Of a stretch of 64,000 nucleotides of DNA, positions 15,514-26,294 are shown piece by piece. Position numbers and translations under genes: made by a program. The notes under the pieces are model-generated. The model was given only the letters and a program-made list of their open reading frames with translations, was not told the DNA's origin and did not search any database. The DNA comes from Mucilaginibacter sp. L3T2-6 (GTDB lineage Bacteria > Bacteroidota > Bacteroidia > Sphingobacteriales > Sphingobacteriaceae), in contig NZ_JAUMKC010000014.1 in the NCBI RefSeq assembly GCF_030519355.1, forward strand, positions 62,001 through 126,000. Direction: 5' to 3'. Numbering within the stretch: the stretch's first letter is position 1; each line of letters starts with the position of its first letter.

Positions 15514-16289
15514 AAATAAAACATCTGACCTTACTGGTTTGCTGCCTTACAGCAACCACCTCTTTTGCGCAAAGCGTAATCAACGATGAGGCGCTTCGTT
15601 ACCAGCAGCAGCGCATGGTCTTCCAGCAATGGGATCAAAATAAGTTTAAGCCAACCTCCGGCTTTCTCGGCCTAAACCCCTATTACTGGCTGACATGGGG
15701 ATGGTTTTATCCCAATTACCATAAAACCGACCTCCGGCCCCTGAGTGCCAACGGCCCCCAAACCCAGCGGTTGGCATTGGTGGGTGCCATGAACACGACC
15801 GACAATAATTATAAACTCCAGTCGGATACCGTCAGAAATACGGCACTCTCCCAAATTGCCGCACAATCCGGGTTAATTTCCGGAACAGACCCATTATGGC
15901 TCTTGTACTATAGTAACGAACTAAAGCCGGTACTCAATAACTCTATGCTTTCTATCCTCGCAGGGCTATCACCACAGGTGAGTGTAAAACTGGTTAATGA
16001 AGGATTGTACGCCTGGTATAAAAATGAGCTTGACCGGCTGAAAGAACGGGTGCAGGGGGCGCGTTCGGCTGATATGGACAGGGGATCGCGGATACTGGCT
16101 TACCACCGCTTATTAATGGAGTACCGGAAGCTGGCAGGCATATGGGCCATTCGAACTTCCTCGGCGCAAACTACCCTGGATATGACTACCCGGCAACAGG
16201 CTTTGAAAAATGGGCAGGGTATCGTTACCGAGTGGACACCGCATTCCGATATTGAAATCGCAAACAAAGTTTTACAGCACGTACAATGA
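15510..16289 (+). CDS. Periplasmic tra-cluster protein of unknown family
   Basis: 259 residues, with a signal peptide to about residue 21 (TATTSFAQ). The mature part starts with a Gln- and aromatic-rich segment (LNPYYWLTWGWFYP) and is otherwise helical (YKNELDRLKERVQGARS). I do not recognise a named domain. It is translationally coupled to both neighbours by ATGA overlaps, between the TraI-like trio and TraJ, so it most likely belongs to the mating-pair apparatus. Confidence 0.65.
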   Translation: MKIKHLTLLVCCLTATTSFAQSVINDEALRYQQQRMVFQQWDQNKFKPTSGFLGLNPYYWLTWGWFYPNYHKTDLRPLSANGPQTQRLALVGAMNTTDNNYKLQSDTVRNTALSQIAAQSGLISGTDPLWLLYYSNELKPVLNNSMLSILAGLSPQVSVKLVNEGLYAWYKNELDRLKERVQGARSADMDRGSRILAYHRLLMEYRKLAGIWAIRTSSAQTTLDMTTRQQALKNGQGIVTEWTPHSDIEIANKVLQHVQ

Positions 16290-17443
16290 AAAAAACGATC
16301 ACTTTAATAGTACTGTTGTCGCTGGGCGTGACAGCAGTATTTGCGCAAACTGCCACTAATCCGGATAACGGCAAAACACTTCAGTTTTTGCAGGGCGACG
16401 GTGTTTATGAAACAGGTGTAATGACTTTCTTAAAAGGTTTGAAATTATCTATCTGGTCGCATTTCGATCTTTTCATTACCGATGCCAAAGCGCTGTCCGC
16501 CATATTTATGATCATCTTTTTCGCGATCAAATCTTACGAGATGATGGTAGGCGATAAAAAGATGGAGATCATGCCCCTGCTTCGTCCTTTCGGTCTGGCG
16601 ATGGTTATTTTATGGTGGGGGATTTTTGTAAAGGTCATTGCCTTTCCGACAGACCTCGTTACGGTCCGGACAGAAGAGATGTTTAACAGCGAACAAAATA
16701 TCGTTAATGATCTGCGGCTGAAAAGGTCTGAACTGGTGCTTGCGGTAGCTAACTCTCTGTACACGTTCCAGGCACAGACAGAAGTTGCCGAAAAAGAAAG
16801 TGACACCTGGTACGGGCAGGCCTGGGATGCCGTCAGCAGCACGGTTAAACAGGGAATAAGTACCGTAGTCTCCCCTTTACTGGAGCTCAAAAACCGTTTG
16901 ACGGTAGGGTTGCAGTTGCTGCTTACCCAGCTGCTGGAGTTGATGGGGATATGGATTCTGCGACTTGCCGTTTATATCATATTCATGCTGCAAATCATTT
17001 ATTCGAGTATCCTGATCATTCTCGGCCCCTTTGCCGTAGCGGTAAGTATCCTTCCCGCTTTCCGGGATAGTTTCAGCACCTGGATCGCACGCTTTGTGTC
17101 GGTGAACCTGTATTCAGGGATCGCCTACTTAATTATGTACCTCACGGGCCTGATGCAGGAATATGCACTCACCTCTGAGATCAGCAAGTACCAGGAATTA
17201 GTCGGACGGGACGGTTTAAGTGCGGATCTTGGCAAAATGGCGGTGTTCGCCGGTAACGGTATTCTTTCTTTCGGTACGGTCATCATCGTATTTATTATCG
17301 GAGCCATCTGTATGTTTACCGTTCCAAGTATCTCTACCTGGATCATCTCCACATCGGGGATCAGCTCTGCTGCTTCTACCTTCGGAAGAAGTGCCGGCAC
17401 CGTAATGAGTGTTGCCAGAAAAGCCTCCGGCAGTTTCTTTTAA
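16286..17443 (+). CDS. traJ: TraJ inner-membrane channel protein (VirB6-like)
   Basis: 385 residues with a signal peptide and several membrane helices, including a long central cluster (about 205-265) and a C-terminal pair around 305-350, ending in a Ser/Ala-rich tail. This is the TraJ type of Bacteroides elements, which has VirB6-like topology and forms part of the inner-membrane pore. It overlaps the upstream gene by 4 bp and is followed by a hairpin terminator before traK. Confidence 0.85.
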   Translation: MKKTITLIVLLSLGVTAVFAQTATNPDNGKTLQFLQGDGVYETGVMTFLKGLKLSIWSHFDLFITDAKALSAIFMIIFFAIKSYEMMVGDKKMEIMPLLRPFGLAMVILWWGIFVKVIAFPTDLVTVRTEEMFNSEQNIVNDLRLKRSELVLAVANSLYTFQAQTEVAEKESDTWYGQAWDAVSSTVKQGISTVVSPLLELKNRLTVGLQLLLTQLLELMGIWILRLAVYIIFMLQIIYSSILIILGPFAVAVSILPAFRDSFSTWIARFVSVNLYSGIAYLIMYLTGLMQEYALTSEISKYQELVGRDGLSADLGKMAVFAGNGILSFGTVIIVFIIGAICMFTVPSISTWIISTSGISSAASTFGRSAGTVMSVARKASGSFF

Positions 17444-17470
17444 TGCACTGTTTATTCATTCATCTCCATT

Positions 17471-17500
17471 AAGCCGCTATTTACCATAGGGGCTTTTTTA
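17471..17500 (+). terminator. Intra-operon terminator or attenuator between traJ and traK
   Basis: AAGCCGCTAT at 17471-17480 pairs with ATAGGGGCTT at 17486-17495 with one internal mismatch and a TTACC loop, followed by a run of T (to 17499). This is a typical rho-independent terminator in the middle of the tra operon, so it may reduce traK-N expression relative to traA-J. Confidence 0.6.
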
Positions 17501-17511
17501 TTTCCATTAAC

Positions 17512-18126
17512 ATGATCATAAAAAATATAGAAGCCAAGATCAGGCTCGCCACCATCGTATCTGTTGGCAGCCTCCTGACATCGCTGGTTATTGTTGGTAT
17601 CAATTGCCTGTATGCCTACCGAATGGTATCCAACGCGCAGAAGAGTATTTACCTGCTGGATAACAATGTACCCATCCTGGCCCGGCAAACGGATATGCAA
17701 CTCAACCGGCCCGCAGAATACCGTGCCCATGTCGACCTTTTCCATTCTCTTTTCTTTTCCCTTACACCGGATGATAATTATATGGAATACCAGATGAAAA
17801 AGGCCATGTACCTGATCGATGAAACGGGGATGCAACAATATAATGACCTGAAGGAAAAGGGGTTTTTCAATTCTATCCTGTCTTCAAGTTCCGTGCTCAC
17901 GCTCGAAACAGATTCCATAGCCCTCGATATCCCAAAGAAGTACTTCAGGTATTACGGTAAGTTGAAGATCGACCGCCGGAGTTCGACGGTCGTGCGCTCG
18001 CTGATCACCGAAGGCTATCTTAAAGATATCCCGAGAAGCGATAATAATCCGCATGGCGTCCTGATCACCGCATGGAAAACACTGGAAAACAAAGACCTCG
18101 AAGATGTGGAGAAAAATACATTCTAA
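17512..18126 (+). CDS. traK: TraK (VirB8-like) protein
   Basis: 204 residues with one N-terminal membrane helix (IVSVGSLLTSLVIVGINCLY, about 16-35) and a periplasmic domain. This is the TraK family, VirB8-like bitopic proteins that connect the inner-membrane platform and the periplasmic core. Motifs EYRAHVDLFHSLFFSLTPDD and MKKAMYLIDETG are typical of the family. The 3' end overlaps the next gene by 23 bp. Confidence 0.88.
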   Translation: MIIKNIEAKIRLATIVSVGSLLTSLVIVGINCLYAYRMVSNAQKSIYLLDNNVPILARQTDMQLNRPAEYRAHVDLFHSLFFSLTPDDNYMEYQMKKAMYLIDETGMQQYNDLKEKGFFNSILSSSSVLTLETDSIALDIPKKYFRYYGKLKIDRRSSTVVRSLITEGYLKDIPRSDNNPHGVLITAWKTLENKDLEDVEKNTF

Positions 18127-18520
18127 CCGCGATCCCAGGGATACGCTGTTCAGTGAACTCAAAAAAGAGTTTCAGCCTTATGTTGTAAAAGGAGCCGCCC
18201 GCTTCCGGTCAGCCGCTGCTACCTACCCGCGTTTGTTTTTTGCTGGCATGATCGTCGCGCTACTCATTTCCCTTGCGCTTTCCTTTACGGTTTTCCGTCA
18301 ACCCGATAAGGTGGTCACCTCTGTTCCAAAACTGCGTGCAAATCCGGCAGCAGACGGCTTTGATCAGATCATGCAGGCAACCGTAAAAATGCGGGAAACC
18401 ATCAAGTTAAAGCACCTTGTCGATAGTTTAACTGCCAAAAAGCAATTATCAAATGCGGATACACTCCTGCTGGACAGCGCGCTCGACCGCCTGCAGCAGA
18501 TCCGTCACACCCTTAAATAA
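18104..18520 (+). CDS. TraL-position single-pass membrane protein
   Basis: 138 residues: a basic N-terminus, one membrane helix (FFAGMIVALLISLALSFTVF, about 46-65) and a helical periplasmic tail (DSLTAKKQLSNADTLLLD). It lies between traK and traM where CTnDOT has traL, and overlaps traK. Sequence identity to TraL is not obvious by eye, so the assignment rests on position and topology. Confidence 0.65.
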   Translation: MWRKIHSNRDPRDTLFSELKKEFQPYVVKGAARFRSAAATYPRLFFAGMIVALLISLALSFTVFRQPDKVVTSVPKLRANPAADGFDQIMQATVKMRETIKLKHLVDSLTAKKQLSNADTLLLDSALDRLQQIRHTLK

Positions 18521-18526
18521 ATCATC

Positions 18527-19678
18527 ATGAAAATCAATTTTAAACAGCCCAAATATGTGCTGCCGGCACTGGCTTTGCCATTTTTATGCCTTTTCTTTTA
18601 TGCCTGGCATAGTGGCTTCTCCAAACCTAAGCCCGAAATAAAGCAGGAAGCCGGCTTAAACGGAAATGTTGGTAACGTATCTACAGATGTGCGGAAGAAA
18701 AACCTGGCCGGTAAACTGGATGCGTACCGTAACACCTACAAAGAGGCCAACGGTTATTCTGCCGTTAACGTCATTCCCAAAGAGGCATCCAGCAACGCAT
18801 CGTTTCAAGATCGTTACAGCAGTAAAGAAAAACAAACCCTTGACTCTATCGACAGGGCGATGAAGGCAAAATACAACCTGCCACCAACCGGGAACCACGA
18901 CCGGGCAATAGCCGCTGCCCTGCCTGCCCTGGTACACCAGCAGAAACAAAGAGCTGCACCTGCGCCGGTAGAGCCGAAAGAAAAAGATCCGATGGATGTT
19001 TTCAAACAGCAAATGGCCTACATGGACAGTATCAATAAACAAAATGATCCCGCCTATAAAGCCGAACAGCTTAAAAAACTGGCCAATGATAAAGCTGCCT
19101 TGCAGAAAGCCAGCGAGTTCAAGCTCAGGGTTGTTAAAGCAGATGAACCTTCTGGTGACTTCAACACCGTTAAGCCACCTGGTGAGGATAAATTCATTAC
19201 TGCCGTAATAGATGAGAATGTGACAGGATACGCCGGTTCCCGGTTGCGGCTAAAGCTGCTGGAAGATATCAGGGCAGGTAACAACCTGATCAAAAAAGGC
19301 ACCTATATTTTTGCCCAGATCAGCGGATTTTCAGAACAGCGCGTAACGCTCTCCATCAATTCCATTTTATCCGAGGGGAAAATACTTCCTGTCAAACTGG
19401 AGATCTACGACCTGGACGGTATGCCCGGATTGTATGTCCCTGCATCAGCGTTCCGGGATTTTACCAGAGATCTCGGCAGTAATGCGGTTCAGGGCGTGAC
19501 CATCGATGGTAACTCCACCGGCAACCAGTTTATCATGAGTTCGGTTGATAAAATATTCCAATCTACTTCTTCCGCCATTGCCGGGCTCATCCGCAAAAAC
19601 AAGGCAAAAATGAAATACAATTCTTTCATCTACCTGATTGACGGCGACGCATTGCTGAACACGCAGAAATCCTATTAA
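18527..19678 (+). CDS. traM: TraM (VirB10-like) conjugation protein
   Basis: 383 residues: one N-terminal membrane anchor (YVLPALALPFLCLFFYAW), a long low-complexity periplasmic linker rich in Lys, Pro and Ala (about 90-200), and a C-terminal beta domain (from about 222, FITAVIDENVTGYAGSRLRL, IKKGTYIFAQISG). This is the VirB10 architecture: a protein spanning the periplasm that senses energy at the inner membrane and gates the outer-membrane core. It is followed by traN, its usual partner. Confidence 0.9.
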   Translation: MKINFKQPKYVLPALALPFLCLFFYAWHSGFSKPKPEIKQEAGLNGNVGNVSTDVRKKNLAGKLDAYRNTYKEANGYSAVNVIPKEASSNASFQDRYSSKEKQTLDSIDRAMKAKYNLPPTGNHDRAIAAALPALVHQQKQRAAPAPVEPKEKDPMDVFKQQMAYMDSINKQNDPAYKAEQLKKLANDKAALQKASEFKLRVVKADEPSGDFNTVKPPGEDKFITAVIDENVTGYAGSRLRLKLLEDIRAGNNLIKKGTYIFAQISGFSEQRVTLSINSILSEGKILPVKLEIYDLDGMPGLYVPASAFRDFTRDLGSNAVQGVTIDGNSTGNQFIMSSVDKIFQSTSSAIAGLIRKNKAKMKYNSFIYLIDGDALLNTQKSY

Positions 19679-19717
19679 GGCAGTCGTTCACTCATTTTCT
19701 TAAAACCAATAATCATC

Positions 19718-20512
19718 ATGAAAAAGCTTTTAATATACCTGGGGATGCTGATCTCCCCCGCAGTTTATGCGCAAAAAGATCTGCCTGTTGTGGCACTCCC
19801 TGCAAACCTGACCATTCATTTTGTGTCACCGGAGCCCATTCAGTATGTGGATATTTCCAGTAAGCAACTGATCGGCGACCTGCCCCTGAAAAACGTATTC
19901 CGCATTCGTTTAAAAGATTCATCATCAAAATTTGACGATGCCGTTCTGACCATCGCCGGTGAAAAATTTATTGCGCAATACCGCCTGGTACCCGGTAACG
20001 GGAATACCCCTACAGAAATAGCCATTACACCCGCCGAAACCCGCCCGCTGGATATTGCCGGCATCGGATTTTCAAACAATCAGCTGAAGGCAATGGCTTT
20101 GAACCTGATCGCCCGAAAGCCGGACAAACACATGGAAAAGGTAAAGGCGTTCGGGATAGAAGGAAAGTTAAACCATATCTATACGATGGGCAACTATATC
20201 TTTCTCGATATCAGTTATCGTAACAGGACCAATCTGAGATATGATATTTCAGATATGCGGTTTAAAATTGATGATAAAAAAGTCACCAAAGCGGCCAACG
20301 CCCAAACGGTCGAACTCAACCCCGAGTATATCCTGTTTGATATCCCTGCTTTTACCAAAACCTACCGGAACATCTTCGTATTCAAAAAGATGAGTTTCCC
20401 CGGCAATAAAGTACTGCTGGCTGAAATGAGCGAAAAACAACTATCGGGGCGCATACTGACCCTGAAGATCTCTTACCAGGACATCCTGGATGCGGATACC
20501 CTACCTAACTGA
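19718..20512 (+). CDS. traN: TraN (VirB9-like) conjugation protein
   Basis: 264 residues with a signal peptide (MKKLLIYLGMLISPAVYAQ) and a mostly beta-strand body including FVSPEPIQYVDISSKQLIGD and YIFLDISYRNRTNLRYDISD, which are typical of the conjugative transposon TraN family. It is VirB9-like and forms the outer-membrane core complex with TraM. This is the last canonical tra gene; traO, traP and traQ of CTnDOT are not seen in the window. Confidence 0.9.
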   Translation: MKKLLIYLGMLISPAVYAQKDLPVVALPANLTIHFVSPEPIQYVDISSKQLIGDLPLKNVFRIRLKDSSSKFDDAVLTIAGEKFIAQYRLVPGNGNTPTEIAITPAETRPLDIAGIGFSNNQLKAMALNLIARKPDKHMEKVKAFGIEGKLNHIYTMGNYIFLDISYRNRTNLRYDISDMRFKIDDKKVTKAANAQTVELNPEYILFDIPAFTKTYRNIFVFKKMSFPGNKVLLAEMSEKQLSGRILTLKISYQDILDADTLPN

Positions 20513-20518
20513 TTTCTT

Positions 20519-20734
20519 ATGACATACCTGATAGCCTATGACTACGTGAGGCTGATCCTGAAGGAAGAATTCCTCGCGGCCTATCTGCGCTTTATCAATC
20601 ACGGCATACTGCACTACGAGCTGACCAATATCATAGAGGTATGTGCCCCCCTGCTGAAAGGGCTGGATGAGGACGACAGGTTCCTCAAATATGAGGTAAT
20701 AGGAACGATAGCGAATTATTTAGAGGAGGTATGA
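20519..20734 (+). CDS. 71-residue conserved-context ORF before the methylase/helicase
   Basis: A small acidic helical protein ([20 protein letters not shown]) with no recognised domain. It begins 6 bp after traN and ends 1 bp before the giant methylase/helicase gene, whose Shine-Dalgarno-like GAGGAGGT lies inside it (about 20723-20730). The tight spacing supports it being a real gene cotranslated with its neighbour. Confidence 0.6.
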   Translation: MTYLIAYDYVRLILKEEFLAAYLRFINHGILHYELTNIIEVCAPLLKGLDEDDRFLKYEVIGTIANYLEEV

Positions 20735-20735
20735 A

Positions 20736-23700
20736 ATGGCATTTAACAGCAGTAAAAAACTGGCCGATAATATCTCCGCCATCAGCATCGCCCTGAATTA
20801 TATCGGGCAGCAATTGTCCGGGGACGAAATAAAAGTGTTAAAAAATTACGCGGGGTTTGGCGGCATTAAAGCGGTGCTCTTTCCGGCTGGCCGCGAAGAC
20901 GACTGGCAGAAATTTGATATATCACAGGCCGACCTCAAACTCTGGCCGCAGGTGATGCAGCTCCATGAGCTGCTCCGGGAAAAGCTTTCGGAAAAGGACT
21001 ATAAACGGGCCTTTGAGTCGCTGATCAATAGTGTCAATACCGCTTTTTACACGCCGGAATTTATCCCCGATACTGTTTATAAGGCATTGACAGAAAATAA
21101 TGTTTTCCCGCGCAGGATTTATGAAACCAGTGCAGGGGCAGGTGTTTTTGTTACGGAAGCTGTCAGGACGTTTCCAAACCTGGAAGCGGTAAACGCGGTA
21201 GAAAAGGACATCCTCACCGGTAAGATATTAACCGTATTAAGCCAGGCCATCAGCAACAAGATAGCGGTGCAGGTAAAAGGGCTGGAAGAAACAGCCCCGA
21301 ATGAAAAAGGACAATCCGACCTGGTGATCAGTAATATCCCCTTCGGTAATTTTTCCGCACATGACCCCGCGTTTAACACGAGCGGGATCTCCTCCCGCAT
21401 CCATAATTATTTTTTTGCCAAAGGGCTGGACAAGCTGGCAGATGGCGGAATCTTGGCTTACCTCGTTACCGATGGTTTTTTAAACAGCCCCTCCAATGAT
21501 ACAGCCCGTAAATACCTGCTTACTTCGGCGGATCTGATCAGCGTATCGGTATTGCCCGCTAACCTGATGAAGGAAAATGCTAATGTGGAGGTCGGTACGC
21601 ACCTGATCATTGTGCAGAAAAACGATGCTAAGCAAACATTAACCGAAGCGGAAAGCCAGCTGATCGATACGGTTGAGCAAACCGGCAGCAAAGGCAAGTA
21701 TAACATCAATGCTTATTTATTAAAGCACCCCGAACTGGTATTGGGCGATGAGGTCATTGAAGATACCAATGCCTATGGGCAGGCTAATCTGACCATCTGG
21801 CACAACGGTGATATGGCTCATATTGCCAGGGAACTGAAATTACAGGTTCACCAGGGCTTCCAGGAAAACTTCGACCATGCCAAATGGCAGGCCATCAGTT
21901 TCAGCCGGCAGCAATCAGCCGGGCGTAAATTCACCTTTTTACCGGTACCTGAAGTAACGGAAAGTAACGCGGCCGGCCAGTTAGGTTTATTTGATGCTCC
22001 CCCGGTGGCCAATAATAACAAGGCGCAATCTTATCTGGATGATAATGACCGGTTCACGGTGGACGGCAGCACTGCCCGCCTGATCAGCACGATAAGCACA
22101 ACGGCTAAACCGGCGCACGACAGCATCATCATGCTCACCGCGAGGGCTAAAGCCAGCAATCGTTACCTGTATAAATTATACAGTAACGTAGCGGAGATCT
22201 CGGTATCTGTCAAATGGCTGACCGGGCAGTCTCTGGGTAATGAGCTTGACGTACTATCCGGAAAGCTTAAATATTTCGCTTACGATTTCCGATATGAAGG
22301 CGATACCAGCCTGGAAGCTTCTTTTAAACTCACCCCGGATCGCCCCAAGGCCTTTACCGACCTGAAGCCCTTTTATGAAAAGGGGACTTTAGTGCTTTTT
22401 GAAGGCAGGGCAGGCCTGATCGCGGAACCCTATAATGGCGAAGCGGAATTTAAACCGTTGGATGTACAGGATAACCTGGCTTTTTACCGCGCCTATATTT
22501 TATTAAGGGATACTTACCTGCAACTTTCTGTACTGGAAGCAGAGCATCGGGTTCAGTACCCGGAATTGCGTAAAGCGCTCAACCAGCATTACGACACCTT
22601 TATCGAAAAGAATGGTGAGCTGAACAGGGCCTTTAACCGTTCCCGTATCCTGGCAGATGCCGCTTTTGGCTTTAAGGTGGCCGCCTCGCTGGAATTGAAG
22701 GAGAATGACAAATTCATACGTTCGGATATCTTTCATGGCCCGGTATTTCCACAAGAGGCTGCTTTTAAAACAAGCGACCCGACGGATGCCCTGGCCCGTT
22801 GCTTAAATGATCTGGGAAGGGTCGACCTGGATCTGATCACCGAAATAACAGGTTTATCCGAAGAGGATGCTATTTATCAGCTGGAGAAACAGATCCTGTT
22901 TAACCCTGAGCGTAACGTATGGGAAACCACCGATCATTATTTGTCCGGGAATGTGGTTGCCAAACTGCAGGTCGCGGAGCAGGCCGTAAAAGATGAGCCG
23001 GAGAATTTTCAGCTCCTGCGCAGCTTGACGGCTATCCGCAGGGTACAGCCGGACAAGATCCCGTTTGAATTGCTGGATTTTAATCTCGGTGAGCGCTGGC
23101 TCCCGGTCAGTTATTATGAGCGTTTCGCAACCGACCTGTTTAAGCTGGATACGGAGATCAACTATTTCCCCTCCATAGATACTTTTAAAGTAACCTACGG
23201 CAAAGGCAATACCACCACCGATGAGGAATTCGCGGTGGTTCCGAAACAAAGCGACAAGCTGACCGGCCGAACTTTACTGGAACACGCGCTGGAAAACACC
23301 TCACCGCATATTACTTACCCGGTCGAGATCGACGGCAAGGTCAAACGTTACCCCGATACGGAGGCCATACAGTCGGCACACCGGAAGATCGAAAGTATCC
23401 GTGACCGTTATACGGAATGGTTGCGGGAACTCCCTCCGGAAGATAAGCAGCGGATAGAGCAATTATATAATGACACTTTTAACTGCTACGTACTGCGCGA
23501 ATACGACGGGAGCCACCTGAAGTTTCCGGGCCTCGACCTCAAAGGGCTGGATATACCGAATCTCTACAGTTCACAAAAGGATGCCGCCTGGCGCATCATC
23601 CAGAACCGGGGCGCGCTGGTTGACCATGAAGTAGGCCTGGGTAAAACATTGACCATGATCGTGGCCGCCATGGAAATGAAGCGGCTGGGTATCATTCACA

Positions 23701-25748
23701 AACCGATGATCCTCGCTTTAAAAGCAAACGTCAGCGCCATCAGGGATACGTTCCGTTTAGCTTATCCGAACGCGCGAATATTGGCACCGGGTGAAAATGA
23801 TTACCTGCCCGCCCGCCGACAGCGGCTGTTCCATGAGATCAAAAATAATAACTGGGACTGCGTTATCCTCACGCATGACCAGTTTGGCATGATCCCGCAA
23901 TCGCCCGAAATACAACGTGAGATATTTCAAACGGAACTGGACAATGTGACCCGTGACCTGCTTACGCTGGGTACATTAGGTGTGGCGATCAACAAGTCCA
24001 TGCTCAAAGGCCTGGAGATCCGCAAGAATAACCTCAACGTGCAACTCAATGCGGTGCTTTACGCGATTGATAACCGCAAGGATACCGGTATAAATTTTCA
24101 GGAAATGGAAGTGGATCACCTGTTTATCGATGAGTCCCACAAATTCAAGAACCTCACTTTTACCACGAGGCATAACCGGGTGGCCGGGCTGGGCAATATG
24201 GCCGGTAGCCAGAAAGCCCTCAATATGCTTTTTGCCATCCGGACATTGCAGGAGAAGTTCAATGCAGACCTTTGTGTTACCTTTCTTTCCGGTACGCCGA
24301 TCTCCAACAGCCTCACCGAAATGTACCTGATCTTTAAGTATCTCCGGCCTCATGAAATGGAACGGCAGCAGATCAGCAACTTTGATGCCTGGGCTGCGGT
24401 TTATGCCCGTAAAACGGTCGATTTTGAGTTCAGCGTCACCAACGAGATCCGGGCAAAGGAACGCTTCCGCTATTTTATCAAAGTGCCGGAACTGGCCCGC
24501 TTTTATAACGAAATAACCGATTATAAAACGGCTGTCCATATCAGCCTGGATAAACCGGTCATCGATGAAGTGCTGGTGAATATCCCGCCAACACCGGAAC
24601 AGCAGGACTTTACCCGGAGACTGATGAAGTTTGCCAAAACCGGGGATGCCACCATCATCGGCAGGCAACCGCTTACCGCTACGGAAGACCTGGGGCGTAT
24701 GCTGATCGCCACCAACTACGCTAAAAAAATGGCGGTGGATATGCGGTTGGTCAGCGATAGCCGCTATGGCGACCATCCGGGAAACAAGGTCAGTATCTGT
24801 GCCCGCAATGTGGCGATGGAATACCGCCAAAGCAACGAACACAAGGGTACGCAGATCATATTCAGCGATATCGGGACACCAAAGCCGGATAGCTTTAATA
24901 TCTATGACGCGCTGAAGGATAAGCTGGTGAAGGACTTTGACATCCCCGCCGCTGAGATCACCTTTATTCATGACTGGACGGACAGGCAAAAGCCGGAACT
25001 GTTCCGAAAAATGAACGCAGGCTTGATCCGAGTACTGATCGGCAGTACCGAAAAAGCCGGTACCGGTCTTAACGTACAACAGCGCGTTGTCGCGATGCAC
25101 CACCTGGATATCCCGTGGAAACCATCCGAACTGGAGCAGCGGGATGGCCGCGGCGCGAGGCAGGGGAACTGGCTGGCAAAAATGTTTTTTGGCAACAAAG
25201 TCCGGAATTACATCTATGCCGTAGAGCAGTCGCTGGACAACTATAAATTCAACCTCCTGAAGAACAAACAGACGTTTATCAGCCAGATGAAGAAAAGCGA
25301 GCTAAGTGTCCGCACACTGGATGAAGGTGCCATGGATGAACAAAGCGGCATGAATTTTTCTGAATACATCGCTATCCTTTCCGGTGACACTTCCCTGCTG
25401 GAAAAAACCAAAGTGGAAAAGAAGGTAGCTGAATTAGAAGGGAATAAATCCTCCCATTTTAAAGATGTGTCGCGGAGCCGCTACTTACTGGAAGACACAG
25501 AGCAAAAGAAAGCGCAAACAGCTTCCACATTGGAAAAGCTCGTAACCGATGAAGCGGCCTATCTTAAAGTACTGAAGCAGGATGCAAAAGGCAATAAGCT
25601 GAACCCCATAAAAATGCCGGATAAAACAGATGCCGACCCAGTAGCTATCGGCAAAAAGATCATTGACCTCTACAAAAATGGAAGCCTGGGAACGCCGAAG
25701 ATCCGACTTATAAATTCGGTGAATTATATGGGTTCAGCCTGTATGTAA
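20736..25748 (+). CDS. N6-adenine methylase / SNF2-type helicase fusion, main part before a frameshift
   Basis: The visible frame gives 1,670 residues. The N-terminal part is an N6-DNA methylase: a conserved opening ([10 protein letters not shown] near 50), an AdoMet-binding region ETSAGAGVF and the catalytic motif IV NIPF at residues 200-203. The C-terminal part is a superfamily 2 helicase with Walker A GLGKT (967-971), DESH (1132-1135) and motif VI around [11 protein letters not shown]. Such giant proteins are standard ICE genes in Bacteroidota and probably protect or process incoming DNA. The frame breaks at about 25678 and the true C-terminus continues in another frame to 26200 (separate entry). 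No target-recognition domain is evident. Confidence 0.88.
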   Translation: MAFNSSKKLADNISAISIALNYIGQQLSGDEIKVLKNYAGFGGIKAVLFPAGREDDWQKFDISQADLKLWPQVMQLHELLREKLSEKDYKRAFESLINSVNTAFYTPEFIPDTVYKALTENNVFPRRIYETSAGAGVFVTEAVRTFPNLEAVNAVEKDILTGKILTVLSQAISNKIAVQVKGLEETAPNEKGQSDLVISNIPFGNFSAHDPAFNTSGISSRIHNYFFAKGLDKLADGGILAYLVTDGFLNSPSNDTARKYLLTSADLISVSVLPANLMKENANVEVGTHLIIVQKNDAKQTLTEAESQLIDTVEQTGSKGKYNINAYLLKHPELVLGDEVIEDTNAYGQANLTIWHNGDMAHIARELKLQVHQGFQENFDHAKWQAISFSRQQSAGRKFTFLPVPEVTESNAAGQLGLFDAPPVANNNKAQSYLDDNDRFTVDGSTARLISTISTTAKPAHDSIIMLTARAKASNRYLYKLYSNVAEISVSVKWLTGQSLGNELDVLSGKLKYFAYDFRYEGDTSLEASFKLTPDRPKAFTDLKPFYEKGTLVLFEGRAGLIAEPYNGEAEFKPLDVQDNLAFYRAYILLRDTYLQLSVLEAEHRVQYPELRKALNQHYDTFIEKNGELNRAFNRSRILADAAFGFKVAASLELKENDKFIRSDIFHGPVFPQEAAFKTSDPTDALARCLNDLGRVDLDLITEITGLSEEDAIYQLEKQILFNPERNVWETTDHYLSGNVVAKLQVAEQAVKDEPENFQLLRSLTAIRRVQPDKIPFELLDFNLGERWLPVSYYERFATDLFKLDTEINYFPSIDTFKVTYGKGNTTTDEEFAVVPKQSDKLTGRTLLEHALENTSPHITYPVEIDGKVKRYPDTEAIQSAHRKIESIRDRYTEWLRELPPEDKQRIEQLYNDTFNCYVLREYDGSHLKFPGLDLKGLDIPNLYSSQKDAAWRIIQNRGALVDHEVGLGKTLTMIVAAMEMKRLGIIHKPMILALKANVSAIRDTFRLAYPNARILAPGENDYLPARRQRLFHEIKNNNWDCVILTHDQFGMIPQSPEIQREIFQTELDNVTRDLLTLGTLGVAINKSMLKGLEIRKNNLNVQLNAVLYAIDNRKDTGINFQEMEVDHLFIDESHKFKNLTFTTRHNRVAGLGNMAGSQKALNMLFAIRTLQEKFNADLCVTFLSGTPISNSLTEMYLIFKYLRPHEMERQQISNFDAWAAVYARKTVDFEFSVTNEIRAKERFRYFIKVPELARFYNEITDYKTAVHISLDKPVIDEVLVNIPPTPEQQDFTRRLMKFAKTGDATIIGRQPLTATEDLGRMLIATNYAKKMAVDMRLVSDSRYGDHPGNKVSICARNVAMEYRQSNEHKGTQIIFSDIGTPKPDSFNIYDALKDKLVKDFDIPAAEITFIHDWTDRQKPELFRKMNAGLIRVLIGSTEKAGTGLNVQQRVVAMHHLDIPWKPSELEQRDGRGARQGNWLAKMFFGNKVRNYIYAVEQSLDNYKFNLLKNKQTFISQMKKSELSVRTLDEGAMDEQSGMNFSEYIAILSGDTSLLEKTKVEKKVAELEGNKSSHFKDVSRSRYLLEDTEQKKAQTASTLEKLVTDEAAYLKVLKQDAKGNKLNPIKMPDKTDADPVAIGKKIIDLYKNGSLGTPKIRLINSVNYMGSACM

Positions 25749-26200
25749 ACCGGCAATTGGCCTGGGTCCAAACTGAACAGGGTAGCAAATACGAGTACGT
25801 CAGCAGCCTCTATGCAGAAAGTGATACCACCGGGATCAGGTATATGCGTAATAACGGCATTCCGAATACTGATAATCCAAAATCTGCTGCCAGGTACTTT
25901 TTGAACGCCATCGATAATGTGAGTTCCCTGGTGATCAAATACCGTGATAAGTTGACAGCATTGGAAAAGGAAATACCGGTTATCCGTGAACTGACGCAAA
26001 AACCTTTTGAGCAGGAAGCAAAGCTGGCCGCTTTAAAGGTCGAACTGGCAAATCTGGAACAGGAGATCAGCCGGAAGATTGCTGAAAAGCAGCAGGAAAC
26101 GGAGTCGGAGGAGACGCTTGATCATTCGGAAAACCTGAGAGCGCTGCGCTTACAAACTTTTGAGCATCGGGATTACCCTGCTAACGGACCCGGGCGCTGA
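25679..26200 (+). pseudogene. C-terminal piece of the methylase/helicase, out of frame
   Basis: From TGG at 25679 another frame reads [18 protein letters not shown] and then a helical, Glu-rich coiled coil ending at 26200. The main frame instead drifts into a short unrelated tail ending at 25748. Joining the two needs one extra base in the A5 run at 25674-25678. So either this gene is inactivated at its tail, or the run was misread, or the ribosome shifts back one base there. The following gene starts 95 bp downstream. Confidence 0.7.
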
Positions 26201-26294
26201 CCTTGAGTGGTTCGTCCTTAAATCTTTCACCAACAAATCTTATGGAAGAACCGCGAAGCGCTCCTTCCATTGCATTACAAAAACCGATCAACTT

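Noticed and set aside
23976..25103. 375-residue open frame on the minus strand inside the methylase/helicase gene
   Set aside because: It lies wholly opposite a gene with recognisable helicase motifs, and its translation is rich in His, Gln and Arg from complementary codons.
25674..25700. Programmed -1 ribosomal frameshift
   Set aside because: The local heptamer C AAA AAT is only a weak slippery site and no downstream pseudoknot is evident, so a simple indel or sequencing error is more likely; kept as an open point in the findings.
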